64,000 bases of DNA. It comes from Parvularcula sp039818345 (GTDB lineage: Bacteria; Pseudomonadota; Alphaproteobacteria; Caulobacterales; Parvularculaceae). Below are positions 17,859-26,024 of the stretch, piece by piece. Under the pieces are notes generated by a model that ran no database searches, was not told where the DNA came from, and saw only the letters and a list, made by a program, of their open reading frames with translations. Position 1 is the stretch's first letter, and every line of letters starts with the position of its first letter. The stretch is from NCBI GenBank assembly GCA_039818345.1, contig JBCBUC010000019.1, positions 1 to 64,000 of the forward strand, read 5' to 3'. Made by a program: the position numbers and the translations under genes.

Positions 17859-17926
17859 TGGTTAACAACGTCTTTACCGTTTCTAGGCGAAATCGTTAAC
17901 GATCTTAAGAAAAGGACGACGCGTCC

Positions 17927-18730
17927 ATGTCGACAACGGTGGCTAGCGTGAACGATATCTTGAAAGAAGACGAGGGCGGCCTTTCGGGCTTCACGATCCT
18001 TGCGATCCTCGCGACCTTGCTGATGGTCTTCATCTTGGTTGTCTACTACGCCTATAGGCAGGGCGTGGCGCGGGCGAGTTCCTTTAGTGAGGAAATTCCC
18101 GTGGTCGCAGCCGATCCTCAGCCGATCGCGGAAGATGTGCCGCTCGATGTGGGCAAGAACGAGCGGCAAGAGGTTTATGACCGCGTGTCAGGCGCGCTTC
18201 CGACGCGAACGGTGACGCTCGAAGACCCAAGTAGTGATGCGATGAACGGGTATGGCAGTGCCCCGGCTAAGCTGTCACCGACAACGACGCTTCCTGCACC
18301 GCAGCCTCAACGGAACGACCCAGCGGTCTCGGCCCTGACCACAGCTGCTCGGGACACAGATCGTTTGGCCGGTGCTGCGCCAAGCCGTGCGCCCACCCGA
18401 ACCATCCCCGCGCCGTCGACCAAGCCGCGTGACATCCCCGTGCGGGCCTCAAGTCCCACCGCCACACCAACGACAGCGATCAGTGGTAGCCATGTCGTTC
18501 AGGTCGGCGCGTTTGATAGCAACGCGACAGCACTCAGCTATTTCGAGGGATTATCAGACCGCCTTGGTACGTTTGTCAGCTCGAAGCAGCCAGATATTCA
18601 GCGGGCTGACGTCAACGGGCGGACTTACTATCGCCTGCGAATTGGTCCGTTCTCCTCAAAAGACGCAGCATCGCAATACTGCTCCACCTTGAAAGCACGT
18701 TCGCAGGATTGCTTGGTTCGAGGGGTTTAG
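17927..18730 (+). CDS. SPOR-domain membrane protein
   Basis: 267 residues. A cytoplasmic N terminus, one membrane helix (about 21-42, GFTILAILATLLMVFILVVY), a Pro/Thr/Ala-rich periplasmic linker, and a C-terminal SPOR domain (about 187-267: HVVQVGAF...YYRLRIGPFSSKDAA) that binds denuded peptidoglycan glycan strands at the septum. AAGGA precedes the ATG. Two cysteines in the SPOR domain (CSTLKARSQDC) may form a disulfide. In relatives this gene lies between argS and nagZ ahead of scpA. Here neither argS nor nagZ is present. TTAAC-rich sequence in front resembles a partial CtrA site. Confidence 0.85.
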   Translation: MSTTVASVNDILKEDEGGLSGFTILAILATLLMVFILVVYYAYRQGVARASSFSEEIPVVAADPQPIAEDVPLDVGKNERQEVYDRVSGALPTRTVTLEDPSSDAMNGYGSAPAKLSPTTTLPAPQPQRNDPAVSALTTAARDTDRLAGAAPSRAPTRTIPAPSTKPRDIPVRASSPTATPTTAISGSHVVQVGAFDSNATALSYFEGLSDRLGTFVSSKQPDIQRADVNGRTYYRLRIGPFSSKDAASQYCSTLKARSQDCLVRGV

Positions 18731-18790
18731 TCGGGACGACGTTTCGACTCGCCTTAAGGTCCTAATCAGGTTCAGAAAGGGTTTTGCCGG

Positions 18791-19573
18791 TTGTTTGACG
18801 ATCACGTGCCCGAATTTGAGGACAATTCCTTCGGTCCCGACGCGGATCCGTCCCAAACCCTTATCCTGCGTTTGGATGGGTATGAAGGTCCGCTCGACGT
18901 TTTGCTCGACCTTGCACATCGGCAAAAGGTAGATCTGCGAGAGATTTCTGTTCTCGCACTGGTCGAGCAGTACCTTCATTTTGTGGATGAGGCCCGCAGT
19001 CGAAACCTTCAGCTCGCGGCTGATTATCTGGTGATGGCGAGTTGGCTGACCTACCTCAAAACGCGCCTCCTTCTTCCAAAGCAAGATGACGATGAAGAAG
19101 AGCTATCGGGCGAGGAGATAGCCGCACTCCTTGCTCGGCGCCTCCAGCGTCTCGATGCGATGCGAAAAGCAGCGCAGCAGCTCACGGAGCGGGCGATGCT
19201 TGGCCGCGATGTTTTTGTTCGTGGGGTGAGGGGCACCGAAACCCGCCGCACGACCCACACGGCCGCGGAGCTTTATGATCTGCTGCAAGCTTACTCTCGC
19301 CAACGATTGCGCGCAGCGCCGCCCGAGAAACGGCACGAGCCCGTGCCTGTCTTTGCTATTGAAGATGCGCGGGAGGAGCTTCGCGCTGAATTGCTTGCTA
19401 ATCGCCAATGGTTTGCGATCCAGAACCTGTATGTGAAGCGCGAGACGAATGCGCCCCGTGGTTCTGTTGTGGCCTCGACGTTTTGCGCAGCGCTCGAAAC
19501 CGCGCGCGACGGTGCCGCGGCGATCAAGCAAGACGATGCGTTCAACGAGATCTATGTGAAGGGTGTGCAGTGA
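18791..19573 (+). CDS. scpA: Segregation and condensation protein A
   Basis: About 260 residues, the kleisin of the Smc-ScpA-ScpB condensin. The start is a TTG at 18791 (GAAAGG 10 bases upstream) or GTG at 18806; no earlier ATG exists. The N-terminal kleisin motif YEGPLDVLLDLAHRQKVDLR and the ADYLVMASWLTYLKTRLLLP helix bind the Smc neck; an acidic EEELSGEE loop follows, and the C-terminal winged helix (about 190-258) binds the Smc head. Its stop overlaps the scpB start (GTGA), so the partners are translationally coupled. Confidence 0.92.
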   Translation: MFDDHVPEFEDNSFGPDADPSQTLILRLDGYEGPLDVLLDLAHRQKVDLREISVLALVEQYLHFVDEARSRNLQLAADYLVMASWLTYLKTRLLLPKQDDDEEELSGEEIAALLARRLQRLDAMRKAAQQLTERAMLGRDVFVRGVRGTETRRTTHTAAELYDLLQAYSRQRLRAAPPEKRHEPVPVFAIEDAREELRAELLANRQWFAIQNLYVKRETNAPRGSVVASTFCAALETARDGAAAIKQDDAFNEIYVKGVQ

Positions 19574-20232
19574 CCGACCTCAGTGATCTGACCGAGATGG
19601 CCGATGAAGGTGTAATCGAAGCTGAACGCATGCGCCGGATCGAAGCGTTGCTCTTTGCCTCTCCGGAGCCTTTGAGCGAAATCGTCATTGCGGACCGTGT
19701 GCCGGGTGGCCCCGTCAAACCGCTCCTTGAGGAGCTTCAAACCCTTTACGACAGCCGAGGGATCAACCTGAGGCGCGTTGCGGGAAAGTGGCAGTTTGTG
19801 ACGGCGCCCGACTGCGCGTCGGTGCTGGTGATTGAGCAAGAAACGACGCGGAAGCTCAGCCGGCCGGCGCTCGAGACGCTCGCTATCATTGCCTACCACC
19901 AGCCATGCAGCCGTGCTGAAATTGAGGAAGTGCGCGGGGTTTCAGTCTCCAAGGGCTCGCTCGATCAGTTGATCCGGCTGGGTTGGGTCAAGCAACGCGG
20001 GCGCCGTGAGGCGCCTGGTCGTCCGCTTCTTTACGGAACGACGGCGGTCTTTCTTGAACACTTTGATCTTGAGAGTATTGGTGATCTTCCTGGTCTTCAG
20101 GACTTGAAAGCTCAAGGTCTTCTCGATGGTCAATTGCCGCCTGGGTTCAACGTGCCTCGCCCCCTCAGCGATCATAGCGACGTTGATGAGGACGACGAGG
20201 ATGTTGAGATCATTGACGATGACGAATTCTAA
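19570..20232 (+). CDS. scpB: Segregation and condensation protein B
   Basis: 220 residues from the GTG at 19570 that overlaps the scpA stop by 4 bases. The frame is open far upstream within scpA, but family similarity begins at the MRRIEALLFASPEPLSE segment. Tandem winged helices bind the ScpA linker: RIEALLFASPEPLS, LSRPALETLAIIAYHQP and GRPLLYGTTAVFLEHF. The C terminus is an acidic tail (VDEDDEDVEIIDDDEF). It acts in chromosome segregation with ScpA and Smc. Confidence 0.92.
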   Translation: MTDLSDLTEMADEGVIEAERMRRIEALLFASPEPLSEIVIADRVPGGPVKPLLEELQTLYDSRGINLRRVAGKWQFVTAPDCASVLVIEQETTRKLSRPALETLAIIAYHQPCSRAEIEEVRGVSVSKGSLDQLIRLGWVKQRGRREAPGRPLLYGTTAVFLEHFDLESIGDLPGLQDLKAQGLLDGQLPPGFNVPRPLSDHSDVDEDDEDVEIIDDDEF

Positions 20233-20297
20233 CGGCTTGCAGTCTGGGCGTTCCGGCCTCAGTTGAGAAAGACACATTCGGCCCCGCTGGAGAAATC

Positions 20298-20549
20298 ATG
20301 GTTCCTGGTTGGCAACAACTGCTGCTCGTCCTTGTTATTGTTCTTGTGCTCTTTGGAGGTCGGGGACGTATTTCGTCGATCATGACGGACATGGCGAAGG
20401 GAATTCGCTCGTTTCGCAAAGGTCTCAACGAAGACGACGAGACGTCGAACGACGGTGCAGCAACCAGCTCCAGCCTTAAGCATGAGCCAGGAACACCAGT
20501 TGATGGCACGCCCTTGAGCGAAGCCACGGACGCAGCGAAAAAAGAATGA
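20298..20549 (+). CDS. tatA: Sec-independent translocase subunit TatA
   Basis: 83 residues. One N-terminal membrane helix (QQLLLVLVIVLVLFGG), then an amphipathic helix (ISSIMTDMAKGIRSFRKGL) and a polar acidic tail: the TatA layout. It has an FGG hinge where many TatA proteins have FG-RG/K. GGAGA precedes the ATG by 7 bases. It ends in an ATGA overlap with tatB. TatA polymerises to let folded twin-arginine substrates cross the inner membrane. Confidence 0.9.
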   Translation: MVPGWQQLLLVLVIVLVLFGGRGRISSIMTDMAKGIRSFRKGLNEDDETSNDGAATSSSLKHEPGTPVDGTPLSEATDAAKKE

Positions 20550-20923
20550 GTTTGGTCCCGCAGCTCGGCCTGCCGGAGATCTTGGTCCTTTCGGTGTTGG
20601 CGCTTCTGGTCATCGGACCGAAAGATTTACCGCGTTTTCTCAACAGTGCTGGCAAAATGGTCGGGAAGGCCCGTCGCCTTGCCGATGAATTCCGTCAGGG
20701 CATCACACAAATGGCCCGAGAAGCGGAAATGGAAGACATGCGCCGCGAGATCGAAAACTTGAAGAAATCAAGCGGTGCCGACGAGATGAGCAGTGCCATG
20801 CGCGATATTGAGAAAGCGGCCAACGCGCCCGCGGCGTCATCCCCTGCCGCCGCTGATAATGCGCCTGTGACCGAAGTGCCGCCGTCACCTGCGTCCACTG
20901 ACACAAGGCCCTCTGATGGCTGA
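20546..20923 (+). CDS. tatB: Sec-independent translocase subunit TatB
   Basis: 125 residues. N-terminal helix PEILVLSVLALLVIGPKDLP with the conserved Glu-8/Pro-Lys-Asp-Leu-Pro type hinge of TatB, a long amphipathic helix with the FRQGITQMAREAEMEDMRREI stretch, and an Ala/Pro-rich tail. It forms the substrate-receptor complex with TatC. ATGA overlap with tatA and an 8-base overlap with tatC show a coupled tatABC operon, downstream of scpAB. Confidence 0.9.
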   Translation: MSLVPQLGLPEILVLSVLALLVIGPKDLPRFLNSAGKMVGKARRLADEFRQGITQMAREAEMEDMRREIENLKKSSGADEMSSAMRDIEKAANAPAASSPAAADNAPVTEVPPSPASTDTRPSDG

Positions 20924-21737
20924 GGGTCTGCCGCAGCCTGATCTCATCGACGACGATGGCGAAAGTGCCATTGAGGATTCGCGCGCGCCGTTGCTCACTC
21001 ACTTGCTTGAGTTGCGGAACCGGCTCGTCGTGATCGTCAGCGCGCTGGCGATCGGATTTGTTCTTTGTTTTATCGTCAGTGCACCCCTCTATAATTTTCT
21101 GACCCTTCCCTACGTGCAAGTGATTGAGAGGGTCAGCGGCGAGGGTGCAGTCCTTAATTACTTCCCGTTGGAACTCTTTTTTGCGCAAGTGAAGCTGAGC
21201 TTTTTTGCCGCCCTGATGGCAACGTTTCCGATTACAGCTTGGCAGCTCTATGCCTTTGTTGCGCCGGGCCTTTATAAGTCCGAACAGCGAGCAATCTTGC
21301 CCTTTTTGATCGCTATTCCGTTCCTTTTTGGGGCCGGCATTGCGCTTGTTCATCAGCTCATCTTGCCGTTGGTGATGGATTTTGCCCTCGGCGTCGAAAG
21401 CCGAGCTGAAGCGTCTGCATCCGCGACCTACACCTTGTTCGTGAAGGTGGGGGACTACCTCAACCTCGCTTTGGCGCTGATGCTCGGGTTTGGTTTTGCT
21501 TTTCAGCTGCCGGTCATTCTCAACCTGTTGGCGCGGGCTGGTCTGGTGACGGCCGACTGGCTCGCGAAAAATCGTCGCTATGCCATTGTGCTGATTTTTC
21601 TGGTGGCGGCTTTTTTGACGCCCCCGGACCCAATGAGCCAGATCGCGCTCGGTCTGACGATCATGATCCTCTATGAGGTCTCTATTTTATCGGTGCGTTG
21701 GACGCAAAAAAAAGCGGAGAACTCGTCTCCGCTTTAA
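20916..21737 (+). CDS. tatC: Sec-independent translocase subunit TatC
   Basis: 273 residues with six membrane helices (near 32-54, 85-110, 118-140, 165-190, 200-215, 220-240). The N-terminal cytoplasmic segment PLLTHLLELRNRLVV carries the conserved Glu that contacts the twin-arginine motif, and FFAALMATFPITAWQLYAFVAPGLY is the signature loop. The last codons (Lys-Lys-Ala-Glu-Asn-Ser-Ser-Pro-Leu region) also encode the stem-loop that terminates the opposing mucR transcript. Confidence 0.93.
   Translation: MAEGLPQPDLIDDDGESAIEDSRAPLLTHLLELRNRLVVIVSALAIGFVLCFIVSAPLYNFLTLPYVQVIERVSGEGAVLNYFPLELFFAQVKLSFFAALMATFPITAWQLYAFVAPGLYKSEQRAILPFLIAIPFLFGAGIALVHQLILPLVMDFALGVESRAEASASATYTLFVKVGDYLNLALALMLGFGFAFQLPVILNLLARAGLVTADWLAKNRRYAIVLIFLVAAFLTPPDPMSQIALGLTIMILYEVSILSVRWTQKKAENSSPL
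21711..21735 (-). terminator. Intrinsic terminator of the mucR gene, inside the 3' end of tatC
   Basis: A perfect 9-bp stem (AAAGCGGAG and CTCCGCTTT) with a 7-base loop. Read on the minus strand it is followed by a run of eight T (complement of 21706-21713), a textbook Rho-independent terminator 39 bases after the mucR stop. On the plus strand the tail is only TTTAAAAAG, so it would be weaker there. It lies within the last codons of tatC. Confidence 0.8.
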
Positions 21738-21773
21738 AAAGCTTGCTGCACCTGCGGCATGAAAGCTTAAGTG

Positions 21774-22235
21774 CTAAGCCGCTTTACGCCGGCTCTTCTT
21801 CGTTGTTGCTTTGCGGCCACCTTGTGTTCCCAGCCCGATTTGCTTGGCGAACTCTGAACGACGTTTCGCGTAATTGGGTGCCACCATCGGATAGTCGGCG
21901 GGGAGACCCCACTTGCGACGGTAATCCTCTGGGCTCATGTTATACTGGGTGCGAAGATAACGCTTCAACATCTTGAGTTGCTTGCCATCTTCGAGGCACA
22001 CCAAATAGTCATCGGTGATTGATTTCTTAATCGGTACAGCTGGTTTCAGCGGTACTTCTTCCTCAGCAGGAACACCAGAAAGCCCTGACAGGGTTTGGAA
22101 AGTGTTCTGAAGCAAGTCTTGCAGTTGCTCAGCAGGAACCGAGTTATTGCTCACAAATGCTGCAACGATATCGGTTGTTAGAGCTAACGTTTCCGATCTG
22201 TCGAGGCTGGCGGTTGTTTCGGTATTTTCAGTCAT
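21774..22235 (-). CDS. MucR/Ros-family transcriptional regulator with a degenerate zinc site
   Basis: 153 residues. MucR proteins are H-NS-like AT-rich DNA binders that in alphaproteobacteria repress surface, motility and cell-cycle genes. The N-terminal third (about 10-60) is the oligomerisation region. The DNA-binding part is unmistakable: DYLVCLEDGKQLKMLKRYL, then MSPEDYRRKWGLPADYPMVAP and YAKRRSEFAKQIGLG. In Ros the zinc is held by C-x2-C/D and H-x3-H. Here C-x2-D remains but the His positions are Tyr and Gln (KRYLRTQ). Some Mesorhizobium homologues are known to fold without zinc. The C terminus is Lys/Arg-rich (KKSRRKAA). Divergent from glyA across an AT-rich spacer; convergent with tatC. 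Confidence 0.87.
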   Translation of the reverse strand: MTENTETTASLDRSETLALTTDIVAAFVSNNSVPAEQLQDLLQNTFQTLSGLSGVPAEEEVPLKPAVPIKKSITDDYLVCLEDGKQLKMLKRYLRTQYNMSPEDYRRKWGLPADYPMVAPNYAKRRSEFAKQIGLGTQGGRKATTKKSRRKAA

Positions 22236-22499
22236 TGATTTTTTCCAGGCTTCGAAGGACGAGTACCAGAATTAGAGTAAAAAATTTCCTCAAAAGTGGT
22301 ACTAACGGTACTATGAACGCAGTCGTCTAGTGATATTTGTTAGCACTGCCAAGAACAAAATTTCGTAATTATCAGTTCTCAAGGCACTGATTTCTGTCTT
22401 CTCTGCTATCTTGAAACGATCACGATAAGTCGCCGCAACCCCTAGGCGTCCTCGGTTATTCGACGTAAGGCGGGCGCCTTGAATGAGAGGGTATTGCTT
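22236..22499. other. AT-rich divergent spacer between mucR and glyA
   Basis: 264 bases without a gene, noticeably richer in A/T than the surroundings (runs such as GTAAAAAATTT and CAAAATTTCGTAATTAT). It holds the promoters of both divergent genes. A GGTACT/AGTACC word appears three times near 22261-22312 (GAGTACC, GTGGTACT, ACGGTACT). AT-rich DNA is the usual MucR target, so autoregulation is possible, but no site can be assigned with certainty. No riboswitch-like fold was recognised. Confidence 0.45.
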
Positions 22500-23801
22500 G
22501 TGGAAAAGACAATCGCGACGGACGCTGGATCAGCTGGTTTTAGCTTTGGAAAGCCTTTGGCCGAGACGGATGCTCAACTCGACGCGATGATGGGCAAGGA
22601 GCTTGATCGGCAGCAAAAGCAAATTGAGCTCATCGCATCAGAGAATATTGTTAGCCAGGCAGTGCTTGATGCCCAAGGCTCAGTACTGACGAACAAATAT
22701 GCCGAGGGCTATCCCGGTCGCCGGTACTATGGCGGCTGTGAGTTTGTTGATGAGGTCGAAAACCTCGCCATTGATCGCGCCAAGCGTCTCTTCGCGTGTG
22801 AGGAAGCGATCGTTCAACCGCATTCGGGGAGCCAAGCCAATCAGGCTGTTTTCATGGCACTGATTAAGCCTGGCGCCAAAATCATGGGACTGGATCTCGC
22901 CGCGGGCGGACATTTGACCCATGGGGCCAAGGTCAATCAATCGGGCAAGTGGTTCAACGCTGTTCATTACGGTGTGCGTGACGATGATCACCTGATCGAC
23001 ATGGATGTGGTGCGCGACCGTGCGCTTGCGGAGCGTCCAGACCTTCTGATTGCGGGCGGCTCTGCTTATAGCCGGATTATCGACTTTGCTGCGTTCCGCG
23101 CGATTGCCGATGAGATCGGCGCCTATTTCTTGGTGGATATGGCCCATTTTGCTGGCCTGGTCGCTGGTGGCCACTATCCATCGCCGCTGCCCTATGCCCA
23201 CGCTGTGACGTCGACCACGCACAAAACGCTCCGTGGTCCGCGCGGCGGAATCATTCTGACCAATGACAAAGACCTGGCGAAGAAATATCGCTCGGCGTTG
23301 TTCCCCGGCATCCAGGGCGGACCACTGATGCATGTTGTTGCTGGTAAGGCTGCGGCCTTTGGCGAAGCATTGACGCCTGAATACAAGATCTACACCAAGC
23401 AAGTGATCGAAAACGCCAAGGCTTTGGCCGCTGTTCTTGTCGATGCTGGTTATGCTGTGGTGTCGGGCGGAACCGACACCCACGTTATGCTTGTCGATCT
23501 GCGTCCGAAAGGTGTGAAGGGCAACGCCGCCGAAGAAGCGCTCGAGCGGGCGGGCATGACCTGTAACAAGAACGGCGTGCCGAATGATCCGGAGAAACCA
23601 GCCATCACGTCGGGCATCCGTCTGGGAACACCGGCCGGCACGAGCCGCGGATTTGGCATCGCTGAGTTCCAGCAAACGGGCCGCATGATCGCAGAGGTCC
23701 TAGATGGTCTGGCCGCGGGTGGCGACACCACCGAACTTGAGAACAAGGTGCGCGCTGAGGTTGAAGCGCTCACAGGGCGCTTCCCGATCTACGGGAGCTG
23801 A
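22500..23801 (+). CDS. glyA: Serine hydroxymethyltransferase
   Basis: 433 residues from the GTG at 22500, which has GAGAGG 9 bases upstream; a TTG at 22479 is also in frame. PLP enzyme that interconverts serine plus tetrahydrofolate with glycine plus 5,10-methylene-THF. Seen: QIELIASENIVSQAV, TNKYAEGYPGRRYYGG, QPHSGSQANQAV, the Schiff-base Lys K242 in TSTTHKTLRGPRGG, and TSGIRLGTPAGTSRGF. It opens the conserved glyA-nrdR-nusB-thiL run. Confidence 0.95.
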   Translation: MEKTIATDAGSAGFSFGKPLAETDAQLDAMMGKELDRQQKQIELIASENIVSQAVLDAQGSVLTNKYAEGYPGRRYYGGCEFVDEVENLAIDRAKRLFACEEAIVQPHSGSQANQAVFMALIKPGAKIMGLDLAAGGHLTHGAKVNQSGKWFNAVHYGVRDDDHLIDMDVVRDRALAERPDLLIAGGSAYSRIIDFAAFRAIADEIGAYFLVDMAHFAGLVAGGHYPSPLPYAHAVTSTTHKTLRGPRGGIILTNDKDLAKKYRSALFPGIQGGPLMHVVAGKAAAFGEALTPEYKIYTKQVIENAKALAAVLVDAGYAVVSGGTDTHVMLVDLRPKGVKGNAAEEALERAGMTCNKNGVPNDPEKPAITSGIRLGTPAGTSRGFGIAEFQQTGRMIAEVLDGLAAGGDTTELENKVRAEVEALTGRFPIYGS

Positions 23802-23943
23802 TCCGATACTGGCCGGTGTGGCGGCGGTGTTTATCGGCCGTCACGCCGTTCCGCTATCAGCGTCCTTGCGTGCGCTTGAGGCGCTATAGCGTCCTCAAAC
23901 AACCCAGCTTTTAAACGGCGCCGGAAACGTCTATCTGCCAGGC

Positions 23944-24399
23944 ATGCGATGCCCTTTTTGCGGTGGTGAAGACACACAAGTGAAGGATTCGCGGCCCGCA
24001 GATGATGGGGCTGCGATCCGGCGCAGACGGCTTTGTAATTCCTGCGGTGCCCGTTTCACGACGTTTGAGCGCGTGCAACTGCGTGAACTCTTCGTGCTCA
24101 AGTCCTCGGGCCGGAAAGTTCCCTTTGACCGAGAAAAGTTGCAGCGTTCTATTCTGATCGCGACCAGGAAGCGTGACATCGATCAGGAGATGATTGACCG
24201 AACCGTCTCCGGCATCGTCCGCACACTGGAACAAACAGGCGAGACTGAGGTCACCAGTCGCACGATCGGCCAACATGTCATGCAGGCGTTGAGAGAGATC
24301 GACGACGTCGCCTTCGTCCGTTATGCGAGCGTTTACCGCAATTTCACGGAAGCGAAGGATTTCGAGGCCTTCCTCCGAGACATGGATCAAACCCAATGA
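23944..24399 (+). CDS. nrdR: Transcriptional repressor NrdR
   Basis: 151 residues. Zinc ribbon with C3/C6 (MRCPFCGGEDTQVKDSR) and C31/C34 (RLCNSCGARFTTFE), then an ATP-cone domain (about 46-136). NrdR senses ATP/dATP and represses ribonucleotide reductase genes by binding NrdR boxes. It starts 142 bases after glyA and overlaps nusB by 4 bases (ATGA). In many alphaproteobacteria riboflavin genes lie between nrdR and nusB. None are here. Confidence 0.95.
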   Translation: MRCPFCGGEDTQVKDSRPADDGAAIRRRRLCNSCGARFTTFERVQLRELFVLKSSGRKVPFDREKLQRSILIATRKRDIDQEMIDRTVSGIVRTLEQTGETEVTSRTIGQHVMQALREIDDVAFVRYASVYRNFTEAKDFEAFLRDMDQTQ

Positions 24400-24878
24400 G
24401 CGCTGATACTTACGCCAAAGCCCGGCGCGATGGCCGCACCATGGCCCGACTTGGAGCCGTTCAGGCCCTTTATCAAATGGAGCAGTCGGGTGCGGGGTCT
24501 GAGGCGATTATCCGTGAGTTTCAAAGCCACCGCTTGGGCGGCGAGTTAGATGGTGCAGCCATTCGTCAGGCTGATGACGAGTTCTTTGCCGATGTCGTTC
24601 GCGGTGTTGTCGATGCACAACGGCCGATCGATCCTCTCTTAGAGCGCAACTTGGCCGATGGCTGGACGCTTAAGCGCCTTGATGCCACCGCGCGGGCAAT
24701 CTTGAGGTGCGGAACCTATGAGCTGGTGCGGCGCGCGGATGTGCCCGCAAGGGTCGTGATCGACGAATATATCGACATAGCCTCGGACTTTTTCGGGGAG
24801 GGCGAAAGCGAGCCCAAATTCATCAATGCTGTGCTGGAGGCCTGTGGCCGTGAGGCGCGGACTGATGAGTTCGCTTGA
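24396..24878 (+). CDS. nusB: Transcription antitermination protein NusB
   Basis: 160 residues, all-helical NusB fold. Segments ARLGAVQALYQMEQSG, LLERNLADGWTLKRLDATARAILRCGTYEL and ARVVIDEYIDIASDFFGEGESEPKFINAVLE are characteristic. With NusE (S10) it binds boxA RNA and supports rRNA antitermination. Coupled to nrdR by an ATGA overlap and followed 6 bases later by thiL. Confidence 0.94.
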   Translation: MSADTYAKARRDGRTMARLGAVQALYQMEQSGAGSEAIIREFQSHRLGGELDGAAIRQADDEFFADVVRGVVDAQRPIDPLLERNLADGWTLKRLDATARAILRCGTYELVRRADVPARVVIDEYIDIASDFFGEGESEPKFINAVLEACGREARTDEFA

Positions 24879-24884
24879 TCGCTG

Positions 24885-25823
24885 ATGGGCGAGTTCGATC
24901 TTATCGCCCGACACTTGGCCCCGTTGGCCAGCCCCGACGCGCTTGGCCTGACCGATGATGTCGCCCATTACCGGGGCGACGTTATCTCAAAAGACGTTCT
25001 TGTTGAAGGCGTCCACTTCCTCCCAACCGATCCGTTGGATCTGATTGCTCGCAAGGCCCTCCGCGTGAACATCTCCGATGTGATTGCCAAAGGCGCGACC
25101 CCGACGGCCTATCTTTTGGGTATGGTGTGGCCGGAGGGAACGAAAGAGGCGAGCTTTGAGCGCTTTGCTGCTGGTCTCCAACAAGAGCAAACCGAAACGG
25201 GGATCAGGATTCTTGGCGGAGACACCACCGTTGGCCCGCTCATGGTCATCAGTGTGACGATCATAGGGACCCCAGGGCCACGGGGGGTGATCACCCGGTC
25301 CGGAGCGGAACCCGGCGACGCGATCTTGGTCACCGGTACCATTGGCGACGGGATTCTCGGGCTTGAGGCCGCAAAGCAGCAGCCCCCTGCCAGCGACCTC
25401 AATGCTTTGCCTTACCGATTGCCGCGCATTCCGTTCGGTATTCAGGGCGTGGTCGCTCAGTATGCGAAGGCCAGTATTGATCTTTCTGATGGGTTAATCG
25501 CTGACGCGGGCCACCTGGCCACGGCAAGCGGCGTTGGTGTTGAATTGCGCGCCGAGGCTGTTCCTTTATCGTCTTTAGGGCAGGAGGCTCGGTCAAAGGG
25601 CAGATTGGGTGATTTGGTCACGGGCGGGGATGATTATCAGACTCTTTTTGCCATAGACCCAGCCGATATCGGTCTTCTGACTGCTGAAAAACCGGATACC
25701 GTCACAGTGACACATATCGGTTCCGTGCTTGACGGGAAAAGGGCGGGGGAGGTCGATCTCGTCGATAGTAACGGGAGAAAAATCTCTTTAAAACAAAGCG
25801 GTTGGGACCATTTCGCCTCGTGA
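24885..25823 (+). CDS. thiL: Thiamine-monophosphate kinase
   Basis: 312 residues of the PurM/ThiL ATP-grasp-like family; phosphorylates thiamine monophosphate to thiamine pyrophosphate. Visible are the N-terminal DDVAHYRGDVISKDVLVEGVHF (metal and substrate binding), VNISDVIAKGATPTAYLLGM, the GGDTTVGPLMVI glycine-rich stretch, and SIDLSDGLIADAGHLA with TGGDDYQTLFA. The last gene of the glyA-nusB-thiL run. No other thiamine genes or TPP riboswitch are in the window. Confidence 0.93.
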   Translation: MGEFDLIARHLAPLASPDALGLTDDVAHYRGDVISKDVLVEGVHFLPTDPLDLIARKALRVNISDVIAKGATPTAYLLGMVWPEGTKEASFERFAAGLQQEQTETGIRILGGDTTVGPLMVISVTIIGTPGPRGVITRSGAEPGDAILVTGTIGDGILGLEAAKQQPPASDLNALPYRLPRIPFGIQGVVAQYAKASIDLSDGLIADAGHLATASGVGVELRAEAVPLSSLGQEARSKGRLGDLVTGGDDYQTLFAIDPADIGLLTAEKPDTVTVTHIGSVLDGKRAGEVDLVDSNGRKISLKQSGWDHFAS

Positions 25824-25954
25824 CTGGACCCCTTTGCGCGCCCTTTCATTGCCGCTATACCCTCTGTAATGTGATAATATTTATGCGCCCAATTGATCCA
25901 ATTTCATGGATGCATGAAACCGATAAACGCTATTCGGAAGATCACGTCAGCTGA

Positions 25955-25973
25955 TTATTGCGCACCGCAATAA
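25955..25973. repeat. Inverted repeat upstream of the urcA gene (possible operator)
   Basis: A perfect dyad, TTATTGCG-CAC-CGCAATAA, 8-bp arms with a 3-base centre, 110 bases before the urcA-family start. Its A/T-rich outer and G/C-rich inner bases resemble a regulator binding site more than a terminator, since no T run follows. The cognate regulator is unknown. Confidence 0.4.
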
Positions 25974-25974
25974 A

Positions 25975-26024
25975 CTCCCTACCTTCTTCTCAACAGAGGG
26001 ACGCAGCCTTTACTCCGTAGGGAG
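25975..26024 (+). promoter_or_regulatory. Long-range stem in the urcA 5' region
   Basis: CTCCCTAC at 25975-25982 can pair perfectly with GTAGGGAG at 26017-26024, enclosing 34 bases. It starts 2 bases after the preceding dyad. If transcribed it would give a large hairpin 60 bases upstream of the start codon. Function, if any, is unknown. Confidence 0.3.

Noticed and set aside
17859..17926. CtrA site before the SPOR gene
   Set aside because: Only TTAA-N7-TTTA and TTAA-N5-TTAA are present; spacing or bases differ from the consensus, so it is not called.
22236..22499. Glycine, THF or SAM-type riboswitch before glyA
   Set aside because: No conserved riboswitch core could be recognised; only AT-rich promoter-like sequence.
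22680..23675. Long open frame on the minus strand opposite glyA
   Set aside because: It mirrors the coding bias of glyA, has no recognisable protein features and no ribosome binding site; a shadow frame.
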